64,000 bases of DNA from Empedobacter stercoris (GCF_025244765.1 NZ_CP104209.1:2114501-2178500), one strand, 5' to 3'; counted from the stretch's first letter, positions 36,262-45,551 are shown. The notes: generated from the sequence alone by a model not told the origin. Translations and numbers: made by a program.

Positions 36262-36267
36262 AAATAG

Positions 36268-36275
36268 TAACTTTG
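36268..36275 (+). promoter_or_regulatory. -7 promoter box (TAACTTTG) directly before the delta-prime gene, leaderless configuration
   Basis: TAACTTTG ends 4 nt before the ATG at 36280. A transcript starting at the usual distance would begin at the start codon. Confidence 0.6.
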
Positions 36276-36279
36276 GCTT

Positions 36280-37404
36280 ATGCTTTGGGAAAATGTAATT
36301 GGACAACAAGAGATTAAAAACAAACTTCAACAATCTATAAAAGATGGTCGTATTAGCCATGCACAGCTTTTTTCTGGTCCAGAAGGTTCAGGAACTTTGG
36401 CTTTAGCACTTGCTTATGCAAGAGAAGTTTTGTGTGGATTGAATAACGAACAATGTAATCTTAAAGTTGATAAATTACAACATCCCGATTTACATTTTTC
36501 TTTTCCTTATTCGGCAACAGAAAATGTCAAAAAGCCTCTTGCAAAGTATTTATTAAACGATTGGAGAAGCTTTGTTGAAGAAAATGTTTATGGTAATTTA
36601 ACCGATTGGATGTCTCACCTTGGTATAGAAAAAAAACAAGGTGTTATTCCTGTTGATGAAGCAGACGAAATTGTAAAAACACTTGCTTTAAATAGTTACG
36701 AAGGTGGATATAAGATAATGATTATTTGGCAAGCAGAGGAAATGACAACTGCAGCAGCGAATAAATTGTTAAAAATTATAGAAGAGCCACCTCTCAAAAC
36801 ACTTTTTTTACTGGTAACAGAACATGAAGATTTAATCTTGCAAACGATAACTTCCCGTTGTCAATTGGTGAAAATTCCTCGCTTATCTCAAGCTGATATT
36901 CAAAATTATTTAATTGAGAAGAAGAATATTACTACAGAAAAAGCGCAACATATCGCCTTTTTATCACAGGGAAATTTACGCGAAGCATTGCATCAGTTGA
37001 ATGATGACGAACATTTATTTGATAAATATTTTGTCACTTGGGTTCGAAAAGCATTTATGGCAGCAAAAACACCAACTGTTTTGAAGGACTTGATTGATTG
37101 GTCAAATCAAATTGCAAGTTGGTCGCGCAGTGAACAAAAAGATTTTTTAAATTATTGCTCCGAAATTTTTCGTCAAGCCTTATTAAAAAACTATCAATCT
37201 GAGGAATTAGTTTTTTTACAAATAAATGCTGAAGGTTTTAAATGGCAAGGTTTTGCACCGTTTATTCATGGAGCAAACATCGAAGATATTTTAAAAGAAA
37301 TAACTGAGGCTTCGTATCACATCGAACGAAATGGAAATTCTAAAATTATATTATTGGATCTTTCAATCAAGTTAACTCGTTATCTACATCTTAAAACGAC
37401 ATAA
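36280..37404 (+). CDS. holB: DNA polymerase III subunit delta-prime (HolB-like)
   Basis: 374 residues; the AAA+ clamp-loader fold is recognisable by WENVIGQQEIKNKLQQSIKD, ISHAQLFSGPEGSGTLALA (altered Walker A), ANKLLKIIEEPP and the SRC motif in TITSRCQLVKIP. In the clamp loader this subunit is the stator that contacts gamma/tau subunits. The strict P-loop GxxGxGK is not kept (GPEGSGT), as is common for delta-prime, which does not hydrolyse ATP. Monocistronic, with a predicted leaderless promoter. Confidence 0.9.
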   Translation: MLWENVIGQQEIKNKLQQSIKDGRISHAQLFSGPEGSGTLALALAYAREVLCGLNNEQCNLKVDKLQHPDLHFSFPYSATENVKKPLAKYLLNDWRSFVEENVYGNLTDWMSHLGIEKKQGVIPVDEADEIVKTLALNSYEGGYKIMIIWQAEEMTTAAANKLLKIIEEPPLKTLFLLVTEHEDLILQTITSRCQLVKIPRLSQADIQNYLIEKKNITTEKAQHIAFLSQGNLREALHQLNDDEHLFDKYFVTWVRKAFMAAKTPTVLKDLIDWSNQIASWSRSEQKDFLNYCSEIFRQALLKNYQSEELVFLQINAEGFKWQGFAPFIHGANIEDILKEITEASYHIERNGNSKIILLDLSIKLTRYLHLKTT

Positions 37405-37436
37405 AAAAACCACTCATTAAATGAGTGGTTTTTTTA
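37404..37436. terminator. Bidirectional terminator after holB-like gene
   Basis: AAAAAACCACTCAT and ATGAGTGGTTTTTT form a 14-bp stem with loop TAA, serving both converging genes. Confidence 0.85.
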
Positions 37437-37455
37437 TGTGATTGAATTATTTCAA

Positions 37456-37674
37456 TTAGTTTGCTGGAGCTTCTACTTTAGCTGCTGCTGAATCAACTAC
37501 TGCCGCTGCTGAGTCTACTACTGCTGCCGCTGAATCAACTACTGCCGCTGCTGAATCAACCACTACTGCTGCTGAATCTACTGCTGCTGGAGTTTCTTCT
37601 GCTTTTTTCTCGCCACAAGATACTGCTCCTAAAGATAATGCTGCTACTGCAACTACTGCGAAAAACTTTTTCAT
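37456..37674 (-). CDS. Small lipoprotein with tandem VVDSAAA repeats
   Basis: 72 residues: lipoprotein signal MKKFFAVVAVAALSLGAVSC with the modified Cys at residue 20, GEKKAEETPA, then about five units of VVDSAAA and a KVEAPAN end. The mature part consists only of Ala, Val, Asp, Ser and few others and is likely an extended or helical spacer at the membrane. The repeat units differ by synonymous bases, so the protein pattern rather than recent DNA slippage is kept. A -7 box (TAAATTTG, minus 37718-37725) lies 43 nt upstream. Function unknown. Confidence 0.75.
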   Translation of the reverse strand: MKKFFAVVAVAALSLGAVSCGEKKAEETPAAVDSAAVVVDSAAAVVDSAAAVVDSAAAVVDSAAAKVEAPAN

Positions 37675-38002
37675 TTTTTTATTGTTTTAATTAATAATTC
37701 CGATTAATTTTCTTTGACAAATTTATTTTGAAAACTGATCTTCGTCATGTAAAATCAGTGTAATATAATTGTAACATCATTTTCATATATTTTAAAAATT
37801 AAATAACTGTAAATGAAGTTCTTGAAAAATATTTTACAAAATTTAAAATTATTTTGTAAAAAACAATACTTCTTATGATTATTCATTTCAGTCTTTAATT
37901 AATGCTAAAAATGTCTTTTTTATCTATTTTTAGCGTGAAATGGTTTAAACGCTATTCTAAAATATTTATTATTTATACATTTGTATAAATTTAATTAAAG
38001 AT
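37675..38002. promoter_or_regulatory. Divergent promoter region (repeat lipoprotein / serS)
   Basis: This 328-bp AT-rich gap has no gene. It carries TACATTTG (37976-37983, plus), 19 nt before serS, and TAAATTTG (37718-37725, minus) ahead of the repeat lipoprotein. The central 200 bp show nothing else that I can name. Confidence 0.5.
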
Positions 38003-39271
38003 ATGCTAGTAGTTTCTTACATTCAAGAAAACAAAGATCGTGTTATTGAAGGACTTAAAAAACGTAACTTCAAACAATTAGATCTTGTTGATGAAGTTTT
38101 AAATGTGGATGAACTTCGTCGTAAAACTCAGTTTGAATTGGATAATATATTAGCTGAATCCAACAAATTAGCAAAAGAAATTGGTAATTTGTTTAAAGAT
38201 GGAAGATCGGAAGAGGCTAATGAATTAAAAATTAAAACTGTCGATTTAAAAACACAATCGAAAGAATTACAAGATTTGTTATCATCTTACGAAAACTCCG
38301 TTAAAGAGATTTTATATCAAATTCCAAATATCCCAAATGAACTTGTAAAAGAAGGAAAAGATGCAGACGATAATGAAATTGTTTTTGAACATGGAGTTGC
38401 AGCTGCGAAACCTGAAAATTTACCTCATTGGGAAGTTGCTAAGAAATTTGACATCATTGATTTTGAATTAGGTGTTAAAATTACTGGAGCTGGTTTTCCT
38501 GTTTACAAAGGAAAAGGTGCTCGTTTACAACGTGCTTTAACACAATTCTTCTTGGATAAAAATGCTGATGCTGGTTATACAGAAATTGTTCCTCCTTTCG
38601 TAGTTAACGAGGCATCTGGTTATGGAACGGGTCAGTTACCTGATAAGGAAGGGCAAATGTATTATATTGGTGAAGATGATTTGTACTTGATTCCAACAGC
38701 GGAAGTTCCTGTAACAAATATTTACCGAGATACAATTGTAAAAGTTGAAGATTTACCAATTACATTGACGGCATATTCTCCTTGTTTCCGCCGTGAAGCT
38801 GGTTCTTATGGAAAAGATGTTAGAGGTTTAAATCGTTTACACCAATTTGAGAAAGTAGAAATTGTTCGTATAGAGAAACCAGAAAATTCGTATGCATCTT
38901 TAGATGGTATGATAGAACATGTAAAAGGTATTTTAGAAGATTTAGAATTACCTTATCGTATTCTAAGATTATGCGGTGGCGATACTGGATTTACATCTGC
39001 AATAACTTATGATTTTGAAGTTTTCTCTGAAGCACAAGAAAAATGGTTAGAAGTTTCTTCTGTTTCAAACTTTGAAACATTCCAAGCAAATCGTTTGAAA
39101 TTACGTTTCAAAGACGAAAATGGTACGCAATTGGCTCACACATTAAATGGATCTGCATTAGCTTTACCACGAATTTTAGCCGCTATTTTAGAGAATCATC
39201 AGCAAGCTGATGGAACAGTTAAAATTCCGAAAGCTTTACAGCCCTATACTCGTTTTGAAGTTTTAGATTAA
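38003..39271 (+). CDS. serS: Serine-tRNA ligase
   Basis: Class II synthetase charging tRNA-Ser (and tRNA-Sec where present). The N-terminal ~100 residues form the antiparallel coiled-coil arm (LDNILAESNKLAKEIGNL...LKTQSKELQDLLSSY). Catalytic motifs: motif 2 region SPCFRREAGSYGKDVRGL with the TAEVP loop before it, and motif 3 NGSALALPRILAAILENHQ. 422 residues is the normal length. Monocistronic, own promoter and terminator. Confidence 0.97.
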   Translation: MLVVSYIQENKDRVIEGLKKRNFKQLDLVDEVLNVDELRRKTQFELDNILAESNKLAKEIGNLFKDGRSEEANELKIKTVDLKTQSKELQDLLSSYENSVKEILYQIPNIPNELVKEGKDADDNEIVFEHGVAAAKPENLPHWEVAKKFDIIDFELGVKITGAGFPVYKGKGARLQRALTQFFLDKNADAGYTEIVPPFVVNEASGYGTGQLPDKEGQMYYIGEDDLYLIPTAEVPVTNIYRDTIVKVEDLPITLTAYSPCFRREAGSYGKDVRGLNRLHQFEKVEIVRIEKPENSYASLDGMIEHVKGILEDLELPYRILRLCGGDTGFTSAITYDFEVFSEAQEKWLEVSSVSNFETFQANRLKLRFKDENGTQLAHTLNGSALALPRILAAILENHQQADGTVKIPKALQPYTRFEVLD

Positions 39272-39296
39272 GCAATTATTCCTAATTAATAGATAC

Positions 39297-39326
39297 AAAA
39301 AGCTCGAGAATTTCTCGAGCTTTTTT
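39297..39326. terminator. Bidirectional terminator between serS and rfbD
   Basis: Stem around GCTCGAGAATTTCTCGAGC with A and T tracts. The same 19-base core occurs at the DUF445/ecotin junction (62245-62263). Confidence 0.85.
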
Positions 39327-39345
39327 GCTATATCATTAAATGAAA

Positions 39346-40200
39346 TTATAACAAATGTTTCAATTCTTTTTTCAAACTATCTTCCCAATTCGGGATTGTA
39401 AGTTGATAAACTTCTTTGATCTTCGTTTTGTCCAATAAACTATACGCAGGACGTTTCGCTTTCGTTGGATAAGCTGAAGTTGGAACAGGGTTAATCTCAA
39501 TCGTTGAACTTGAAAATTCTTTTATTTTTTGCGCAAATTCAAACCAAGAACATTTTCCTTCGTTTGAATAATTAAAGATTCCATAAGTTAATTCATCTGT
39601 CGAAATAATTTCTAAAATTGCATCAGCTAAATCAATCGCATTTGTTGGTGAACCAATTTGATCAGCTACAACAGAAATCGATTCTTTCTCTTGAAACAAT
39701 CTTAGCATCGTTTTAACGAAGTTATTTCCAAATCTTGAATATACCCAGGCTGTACGAAGAATAATTGATTTCGGATTGTTTTTTAAAGCTAAATTTTCTC
39801 CTTCCAACTTTGTTTGACCATATACGCCAATTGGATTGGTTTGATCTGTCTCCATACGAGGTTGAGAAGCAGTTCCATCAAAAACATAATCTGTCGAAAC
39901 ATGAATGAACGGAATTTTTTTCTCATTTGTTATTTTAGCCAAAAATTCGGTTGCTTTCGCATTAACCAAATAAGCACTTTCTTGCTCATCTTCGGCTTTG
40001 TCTACAGCTGTATATGCAGCGCAATTGACAACAAAATCAAATGATTTATCATCGAAGTAATGTTTGATTAACTCTTCATTCGTTATGTCTAATTCATTTC
40101 GAGTTATAAAAAAGCATTCAATTTCTTTGTAAGTCTTAGATTGTTCTAAAATGGATTGACCTAATTGACCATTCGCACCTGTAACTAAAATTCTTTTCAT
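39346..40200 (-). CDS. rfbD: dTDP-4-dehydrorhamnose reductase
   Basis: Last step of dTDP-L-rhamnose synthesis: NAD(P)H-dependent reduction of dTDP-4-keto-L-rhamnose. Rossmann motif TGANGQLGQS at the N-terminus, the YxxxK catalytic pair in YGQTKLEGE, and VHVSTDYVFDG typical of RmlD. 284 residues. Other rml genes are not beside it, which is uncommon, as they usually cluster. Its ATG lies 2 bp after the T tract of the terminator of the skp gene, so its expression may depend on read-through or on a promoter overlapping that hairpin. Confidence 0.92.
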   Translation of the reverse strand: MKRILVTGANGQLGQSILEQSKTYKEIECFFITRNELDITNEELIKHYFDDKSFDFVVNCAAYTAVDKAEDEQESAYLVNAKATEFLAKITNEKKIPFIHVSTDYVFDGTASQPRMETDQTNPIGVYGQTKLEGENLALKNNPKSIILRTAWVYSRFGNNFVKTMLRLFQEKESISVVADQIGSPTNAIDLADAILEIISTDELTYGIFNYSNEGKCSWFEFAQKIKEFSSSTIEINPVPTSAYPTKAKRPAYSLLDKTKIKEVYQLTIPNWEDSLKKELKHLL

Positions 40201-40202
40201 AT

Positions 40203-40230
40203 ATAAAAAAAGCCACTAAAATAGTGGCTT
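40203..40230 (-). terminator. Terminator of the bamA-skp operon, directly before rfbD
   Basis: On the minus strand AAGCCACT and AGTGGCTT form a stem, followed by seven T (40209-40206 and beyond). The rfbD start codon begins at 40200. Confidence 0.8.
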
Positions 40231-40254
40231 GAAGATATTAATAATTTTTTAAAA

Positions 40255-40770
40255 TTATAATCCTAATTCTTTTTTAACGTCGTTTAATAAGTCATATCCT
40301 CCAGCTTTGTAAACTAATACACCTGCAGGTAAAACGTATTTAACTCCTTTTTTAGCAGCTGCAGCATTAATTGCATCCATCACTCTTTTTTCGATTGGAT
40401 CCATTAAAGCTTTTTCTTTCGCTTGCATTTCTTCTTGAGCAGCTTTTGCATAAGTTTCGTATTTCTTTTGCATTTCTTGCTCTTTTTCTTGGTATTTGTT
40501 AGCAGCGATTAATTTTTGAGCTTCTTCTTGAGATTTACCAGCTAAATCTTTTTGAGCTGCTTCCATAAAAGTTTTATAGTCAGCTTGTAATTTAGAGATT
40601 GCTTCTTCGTGTTTTTTACCTAAAGCTTGTAAATCAGTTTCTGCTTTTTTGTAGGCTGGCATTGATTCAATAACCGCTTGCGTATCAATATGTGCAATTT
40701 CTTGAGCGAATGATAAAACGCTACCGAAAACCATCATTGTAAATACTGCTATCAATCTAATTTGTTTCAT
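40255..40770 (-). CDS. OmpH/Skp family periplasmic chaperone (second copy)
   Basis: 171 residues with signal peptide MKQIRLIAVFTMMVFGSVLSFAQ (cleaved near residue 22), then IAHIDTQAVIESMPAYKKAE, which is the family start, and a long charged coiled coil forming the Skp tentacles. Skp-type trimers hold unfolded outer-membrane proteins on the way to BamA. It is the last gene of the unit and lies 57 bp after a paralogue and downstream of bamA. Two adjacent copies are usual in flavobacteria. Confidence 0.92.
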   Translation of the reverse strand: MKQIRLIAVFTMMVFGSVLSFAQEIAHIDTQAVIESMPAYKKAETDLQALGKKHEEAISKLQADYKTFMEAAQKDLAGKSQEEAQKLIAANKYQEKEQEMQKKYETYAKAAQEEMQAKEKALMDPIEKRVMDAINAAAAKKGVKYVLPAGVLVYKAGGYDLLNDVKKELGL

Positions 40771-40827
40771 TTCTAGTCTAATTTGTTTTAAAATTTATTT
40801 TCTTGTTGTATTACTTGTGTTTCTTTT

Positions 40828-41388
40828 TTATTTTCTTGTTTTAGAATTTGAATTCGATTTTGAATTAGTTGGTTTCAAATCTGGTCTCAGCGTATGTAAA
40901 ACTTCTCGGCTGATATCAAACTTTGGATCCGTATAAATCATGATCAAATCACTTCCTTTGTCAAAAACAAAACTATAACCTCTTTTGTCTGCAACTTCTT
41001 TTGTTGCATTATAAATTTGATCCTGTAAAGGTTTTACCATTGATCGTCTCAAATTTACTAAATCTCCATTTGGCCCGTAACGTTTATCTTGTAAAACTTT
41101 TACAGCCGCAATTTCATCCGCTAGTTTTTGTTCTTGCTCTTTAACTTGTTCTGCTGTTAAAAGAATTTTTTCAGCTTCAAATTCAGTTTGTAATTTAACT
41201 AAATTTTCTTTTTTCTGTTCAATTTCTTTTTGCCAAGATTCTGTTTGAGATTTTAATTTACTTTGAGATGATGTATACTCTGGTAAACTTTCTAAAATAT
41301 ATTGAGAATCTACGTAACAAAATCTTTGTGCGAAAGTTAAACTTGCAAATCCAAAGAACAACGCTATAAAGCTAATCCATTTTTTCAT
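40828..41388 (-). CDS. OmpH/Skp family periplasmic chaperone (first copy)
   Basis: 186 residues with signal peptide MKKWISFIALFFGFASLTFAQ, then FCYVDSQYILESLPEYTSSQ and a coiled-coil region (QKENLVKLQTEFEAEKILL). The C-terminus ends in a Ser/Asn/Lys-rich tail (TNSKSNSNSKTRK), absent from the second copy. It stands 61 bp after bamA; role as above for unfolded outer-membrane proteins. The differences in tail suggest the two paralogues are not fully interchangeable. Confidence 0.92.
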   Translation of the reverse strand: MKKWISFIALFFGFASLTFAQRFCYVDSQYILESLPEYTSSQSKLKSQTESWQKEIEQKKENLVKLQTEFEAEKILLTAEQVKEQEQKLADEIAAVKVLQDKRYGPNGDLVNLRRSMVKPLQDQIYNATKEVADKRGYSFVFDKGSDLIMIYTDPKFDISREVLHTLRPDLKPTNSKSNSNSKTRK

Positions 41389-41449
41389 ATTCTGAGTGTG
41401 TTAATTCTAAAACTATGCCAAAACGTTCTATACAAATTTACATAATTTA

Positions 41450-43972
41450 TTAGAACTGTTGTCCAATAATAAAGTGAGTTTGCCATCCAGAGCGTTCTGT
41501 TTGTCCAAATCCTTTATCAAATCCATATCCAAAGTCAAATCCTAATAAACCAAATGCTGGCATGTAAATACGTACCCCTGCACCTGCAGAACGTTTTAAT
41601 TCAAACGGTTTAAATTCGCTTGTATTGTTCCAAACATTACCTCCTTCAGCAAAAGTTAAGGCATAAATTTTTGCTGTCTGGCTCATCGTAATTGGGTAAC
41701 GTAATTCTAACGAATATTTATTGTAGATTGTACCTCCTCCTTCTGGTGTGATATCTCCATTTTGACCTCCAGAGTTAGAAGTATCTTCGTAACCTCTTAA
41801 AGAAATAATTTCACGTCCATCAAATCGGTTTTGATTAAGTCCTGTTCCTCCTAAGTAAAAACGTTCGAAAGGAATCGTTCCAATTTTACGGTTATATGTA
41901 CCTAAAACTCCAAATTCTCCACCAGCTTTTAAAACTAATTTACCTGTTAATTCTTTGTAGAAATAAGCCTTAGCTTTAAATTTATAGTATTCTAACCATT
42001 TAAATTTTTCGACATCGTCCATTTTTGTATAATCCTTTTCTTTAAAAGCAGAATAAGGAACAGTTGTCGTAAATGATAAATTAATTTCTGATCCTGATTG
42101 TGGGAAAATTGGATCTGGTCCTGCTGAGTTACGCGATAAACCTATTGTATAGTTTAAGTTGTTCGACGAACCGTTTTCATATTGCATATTACCCACTGAC
42201 ATCGCATAGTTATCAAAGTTATATAACTGATAAGAAATAGAGTTTGATAATCTAAAGTAATCATCTGGCCAAGTTAATAACTTTGTTAATCCTACAGATG
42301 CACCCAAGATATCTAACTTCGCTTTTTCACCATAGTTATCACGGTAATCATACATAGAATAGTAAACAGATGTTGATAAAGCAGTCGGTCGTTTTCCGCC
42401 AATCCATGGTTCTACAAAAGAAAAACTATAATTGCTATATCCATTACCAGCTTGTGCTCTCAAAGATAATTGTTGACCATCTCCCATTGGAATTGGTTTC
42501 CATGCTTTTTTATTGAAAATATTTTTCAGAGAGAAGTTACCAAATGTTAATCCTAACGTTCCGATAAATGTACCTGCTCCATATCCTCCTTGCAATTCTA
42601 CTTGAGAAGATGATTTTGGTGCAACTTTCCATTCAATGTCAACTGTATTATTGTCTTGATTAGGCTGAATATCTGGAACAATTTGCGTTGGCTCTAAATA
42701 TCCCAAAGAAGCTAACTCCATCATCGTACGCTTGATATCTGATTTAGAGAATAAATCTCCTGGTTTTGTTCTCAACTCACGGTATAAAATATGGTCATGA
42801 GCTTCTGTATTACCATTAATCGTAACTTTGTTAAGTGTCGCTTGCGTTCCTTCGAAAATTTTAATTTCAAGATCAATCGTATCATTTTTTACACTTTTCT
42901 CTACTGGAATAGCACGTGCAAAAAGATAACCTCCATCCATATACAATGTCGAAATATCGTCGTCTTTTTCTGATCCTGAGATCTTTTTGTTGATACCTAC
43001 TGCATCATAACGATCGCCTGTTTTGTAACCAAAAATTCGTTGCAATTGCTCAGATGTATAAATAGAGTTTCCAGAAAACGTAACATCTCCTAAGAAATAA
43101 GGTTTTCCTTCGTTGACTTTTATCTTAACCAATAAGTTTTTATCATCAACTTTCTCGATATCATAAGACTCAACTTTTGCATCTCTAAAACCTACAGATT
43201 TATACTCTTCTACCAATGTTTTCAAATCTTCCTGGAATTTTTCAGGAATCATTTTAGATGATTTGAAAATATTAATTGATTTCTGTTTGGTATTTTTCAT
43301 TCCTTTTTTTCGCAAACGAGCAGAAGTTAAGTTTTCATTTCCTTCGAAAATAATTTTCTTAATTTTCACGCGCTCTCCACGATTCACATCCAATGTAATG
43401 TTTTCTTCATCTTCTTTTCCTTCGATTGGTTGACGATCTACTTTAATTGTTGTGTTTGGATAACCTTTGCCAGTATAGTAATCTTTGATTCTATTATTTG
43501 TTGAATTGATTAAACTTTGTGTAATCTTAACGCCTGGATTTAATTTATTTTGTTTGATTAAATCTTCGCGCTGAGATTTCTTAACTCCGTTCATCTTGAT
43601 TTCTCCTAAACTTGGAACTGAAACTAAGGCTAGCTCTAAAGTTACTTCGTCTTCTTCTATTTTGCTAACATACAAATCGATGTCAGAGAAAATATTAGAT
43701 CTCCATAATTTTTTTACAGCATTATTCACCTTTGTACCTGGTAATTCTATCTCTTCACCGATAGCAAAACCTGCGTAACGAATAATTTGATTCTTAGAAT
43801 ATTTAGAATCTCCCGTTACGATAATATCTTTCAGTTTGAAAGTTTTAGAATTGCTATAATCTAAGACAAAATTATCTTGTTGTGTTGAATCAATGGTTTT
43901 CGTAGAATCTACGACTTGCGCTTGCGCCATGTAAGCACCAAGCATACACATTGTCCAAAAAATTTTCTTCAT
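41450..43972 (-). CDS. bamA: Outer membrane protein assembly factor BamA
   Basis: 840 residues: signal peptide (MKKIFWTMCMLGAYMAQAQ), about five POTRA domains (residues ~45-450; for example KDIIVTGDSKYSKNQIIRYAG, GDVTFSGNSIYTSEQL, LNKVTINGNTEAHDHILY), and a C-terminal 16-stranded barrel ending in the aromatic WQTHFIIGQQF. The barrel contains the conserved loop RFYLGGTGLNQNRFDGREII and SLRGYEDTS (VRGF/Y-type motif). It inserts beta-barrel proteins into the outer membrane. Lies between uppS (20 bp upstream) and the two skp genes. Confidence 0.96.
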   Translation of the reverse strand: MKKIFWTMCMLGAYMAQAQVVDSTKTIDSTQQDNFVLDYSNSKTFKLKDIIVTGDSKYSKNQIIRYAGFAIGEEIELPGTKVNNAVKKLWRSNIFSDIDLYVSKIEEDEVTLELALVSVPSLGEIKMNGVKKSQREDLIKQNKLNPGVKITQSLINSTNNRIKDYYTGKGYPNTTIKVDRQPIEGKEDEENITLDVNRGERVKIKKIIFEGNENLTSARLRKKGMKNTKQKSINIFKSSKMIPEKFQEDLKTLVEEYKSVGFRDAKVESYDIEKVDDKNLLVKIKVNEGKPYFLGDVTFSGNSIYTSEQLQRIFGYKTGDRYDAVGINKKISGSEKDDDISTLYMDGGYLFARAIPVEKSVKNDTIDLEIKIFEGTQATLNKVTINGNTEAHDHILYRELRTKPGDLFSKSDIKRTMMELASLGYLEPTQIVPDIQPNQDNNTVDIEWKVAPKSSSQVELQGGYGAGTFIGTLGLTFGNFSLKNIFNKKAWKPIPMGDGQQLSLRAQAGNGYSNYSFSFVEPWIGGKRPTALSTSVYYSMYDYRDNYGEKAKLDILGASVGLTKLLTWPDDYFRLSNSISYQLYNFDNYAMSVGNMQYENGSSNNLNYTIGLSRNSAGPDPIFPQSGSEINLSFTTTVPYSAFKEKDYTKMDDVEKFKWLEYYKFKAKAYFYKELTGKLVLKAGGEFGVLGTYNRKIGTIPFERFYLGGTGLNQNRFDGREIISLRGYEDTSNSGGQNGDITPEGGGTIYNKYSLELRYPITMSQTAKIYALTFAEGGNVWNNTSEFKPFELKRSAGAGVRIYMPAFGLLGFDFGYGFDKGFGQTERSGWQTHFIIGQQF

Positions 43973-43992
43973 AATCCTCTATTTCAGTTCGA

Positions 43993-44742
43993 TTAGTTCG
44001 TTAGTTGCTCGCTTATTTTACCAAATCTACGTTCTCTATTTTGGTAATTTAAAATTGCTTTATAAAATTCTTCTTCATTAAAATCAGGCCACAGAACCTC
44101 TGTAAAATACAATTCTGCATAGGCAATTTGCCACAATAAGAAATTGCTAATTCTGGTTTCGCCGCTTGTTCTAATCATAAGATCTACCATTGGTAAATCG
44201 TGTGTATATAAGTTTTTATGAACTAATTCTTCATTAAAATCATTGTCGGATATTTCACCGTCTTTGTATTTTTGAGCAATAGATTTCATCGCATTTAATA
44301 GTTCTTCTTTGGAACCATAACTTAATGCTAATGTTAAAACGCAAGCTGTATTGTCTTTTGTTTTTTCCATTGCTTTAGTCAAATCTTTGAATGCTTTGCT
44401 TGGTAATTTTGATATATCTCCAATCACATTCAATCGAATGCCATTTTTGTGCAATTCATTTATTTCGTCCTTAATTGCAGAACTTAATAAAGTCATCAAA
44501 ACATTGACTTCTAATTTTGGACGATTCCAATTTTCAGTAGAAAATGCGTAAAGTGTAAGATATTTTATACCCAATTTTCGACAAGTTTCTATTGAAGATC
44601 GTACAGCTCCCAAAGCACTTTTGTGTCCAAAAGTTCTTTCTTTACCGTTCTTCTTTGCCCACCTTCCGTTACCATCCATAATGATTGCAACATGATTAGG
44701 TATATTATTTTTATCTATTTGTTCTACTAAACTAATTTCCAT
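43993..44742 (-). CDS. uppS: Isoprenyl transferase (undecaprenyl diphosphate synthase)
   Basis: cis-Prenyltransferase that makes the C55 lipid carrier for cell-wall and surface glycans. The signature HVAIIMDGNGRWAKKNG with the catalytic Asp sits near residue 18-30, and the C-terminal motif RTSGETRISNFLLWQIAYAE is present. 249 residues, usual length. It sits 6 bp after the DUF6089 gene and just before bamA, the order seen in other flavobacteria. Confidence 0.96.
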   Translation of the reverse strand: MEISLVEQIDKNNIPNHVAIIMDGNGRWAKKNGKERTFGHKSALGAVRSSIETCRKLGIKYLTLYAFSTENWNRPKLEVNVLMTLLSSAIKDEINELHKNGIRLNVIGDISKLPSKAFKDLTKAMEKTKDNTACVLTLALSYGSKEELLNAMKSIAQKYKDGEISDNDFNEELVHKNLYTHDLPMVDLMIRTSGETRISNFLLWQIAYAELYFTEVLWPDFNEEEFYKAILNYQNRERRFGKISEQLTN

Positions 44743-44748
44743 TCTTTT

Positions 44749-45501
44749 TTAATCGCAATAACATGCAGGTCTTCCAAAACTATAGGTTAAGGAAATTCCT
44801 GTTAACACATACCAATCTTTGTTGGATAGATTTCCATAATTATATTCTCCTTTCAGATAATCAGGAAATTTATTTTTATAATCTTCACTAAATTTTCCAG
44901 TGTTATAATCGATATAATCAACATTTGTATATCGAATACCTGTTTCAAAAGATAAAATCCAACTATAATTAAATCTTACTTTATATCCTACTCCAAATGG
45001 AATTGATAAATCGGTATTATATTTTGTTTTTTCTATAATATTCGTCCCATCGAAATCATATTCTTTTCCTTTTGCTGAAAATGCTCCTACACCAAAAAAG
45101 ATATATGGAGATTGAGCTGTTTCTTGATCATCATTGATATTAAAGAAATTATACTCAAACATCACCGAGCCTTCTATAATATTATTTCGGAAATTTTTAT
45201 TTCGTTCTAATTTATAATACTCTTTTGAGCGATGATCGCTTGCTCCTACTTTCGAATAAGAAACATTTGCTCTAAATCCCATTTGTGGATTTATATTAAA
45301 ACGATACAATGCGCCCATCGAAATAGGGAAATATATTTTTCCACCTGGTTCTGTTTTTGTTGGCAAAGGATTTATATAATTCGCTTTACCAATATCGCCA
45401 ATCACATTTGCACCACCAGCAAAAACTCCGAGTTCATGTCTTTGCGCAAAAGTTAATTGCGAAAAACATAGTATAAAAACAAACAAAAATAATCTCCTCA
45501 T
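44749..45501 (-). CDS. DUF6089 family outer membrane beta-barrel protein
   Basis: 250 residues with signal peptide MRRLFLFVFILCFSQLTFAQ, then a small predicted beta-barrel with alternating aromatic strands (HELGVFAGGANVIGDIG, YRFNINPQMGFRANVSYSK, WILSFETGIRYTNVDY) and a C-terminus SLTYSFGRPACYCD. Assignment to DUF6089 is by its place between nadK and uppS and by the opening HELGVFAGG. Likely an outer-membrane protein made with the assembly machinery; function unknown. Confidence 0.82.
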   Translation of the reverse strand: MRRLFLFVFILCFSQLTFAQRHELGVFAGGANVIGDIGKANYINPLPTKTEPGGKIYFPISMGALYRFNINPQMGFRANVSYSKVGASDHRSKEYYKLERNKNFRNNIIEGSVMFEYNFFNINDDQETAQSPYIFFGVGAFSAKGKEYDFDGTNIIEKTKYNTDLSIPFGVGYKVRFNYSWILSFETGIRYTNVDYIDYNTGKFSEDYKNKFPDYLKGEYNYGNLSNKDWYVLTGISLTYSFGRPACYCD

Positions 45502-45551
45502 AAGTTGTGTTATTTTTTCGGCTTTTGCTTTTTATCTTCTTTAAATTCGAA

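Noticed and set aside
37456-37674. Possible CRISPR or minisatellite at the tandem VVDSAAA-coding repeat
   Set aside because: The 21-nt units are contiguous, in frame and synonymously diverged, without spacers; it is a protein repeat.
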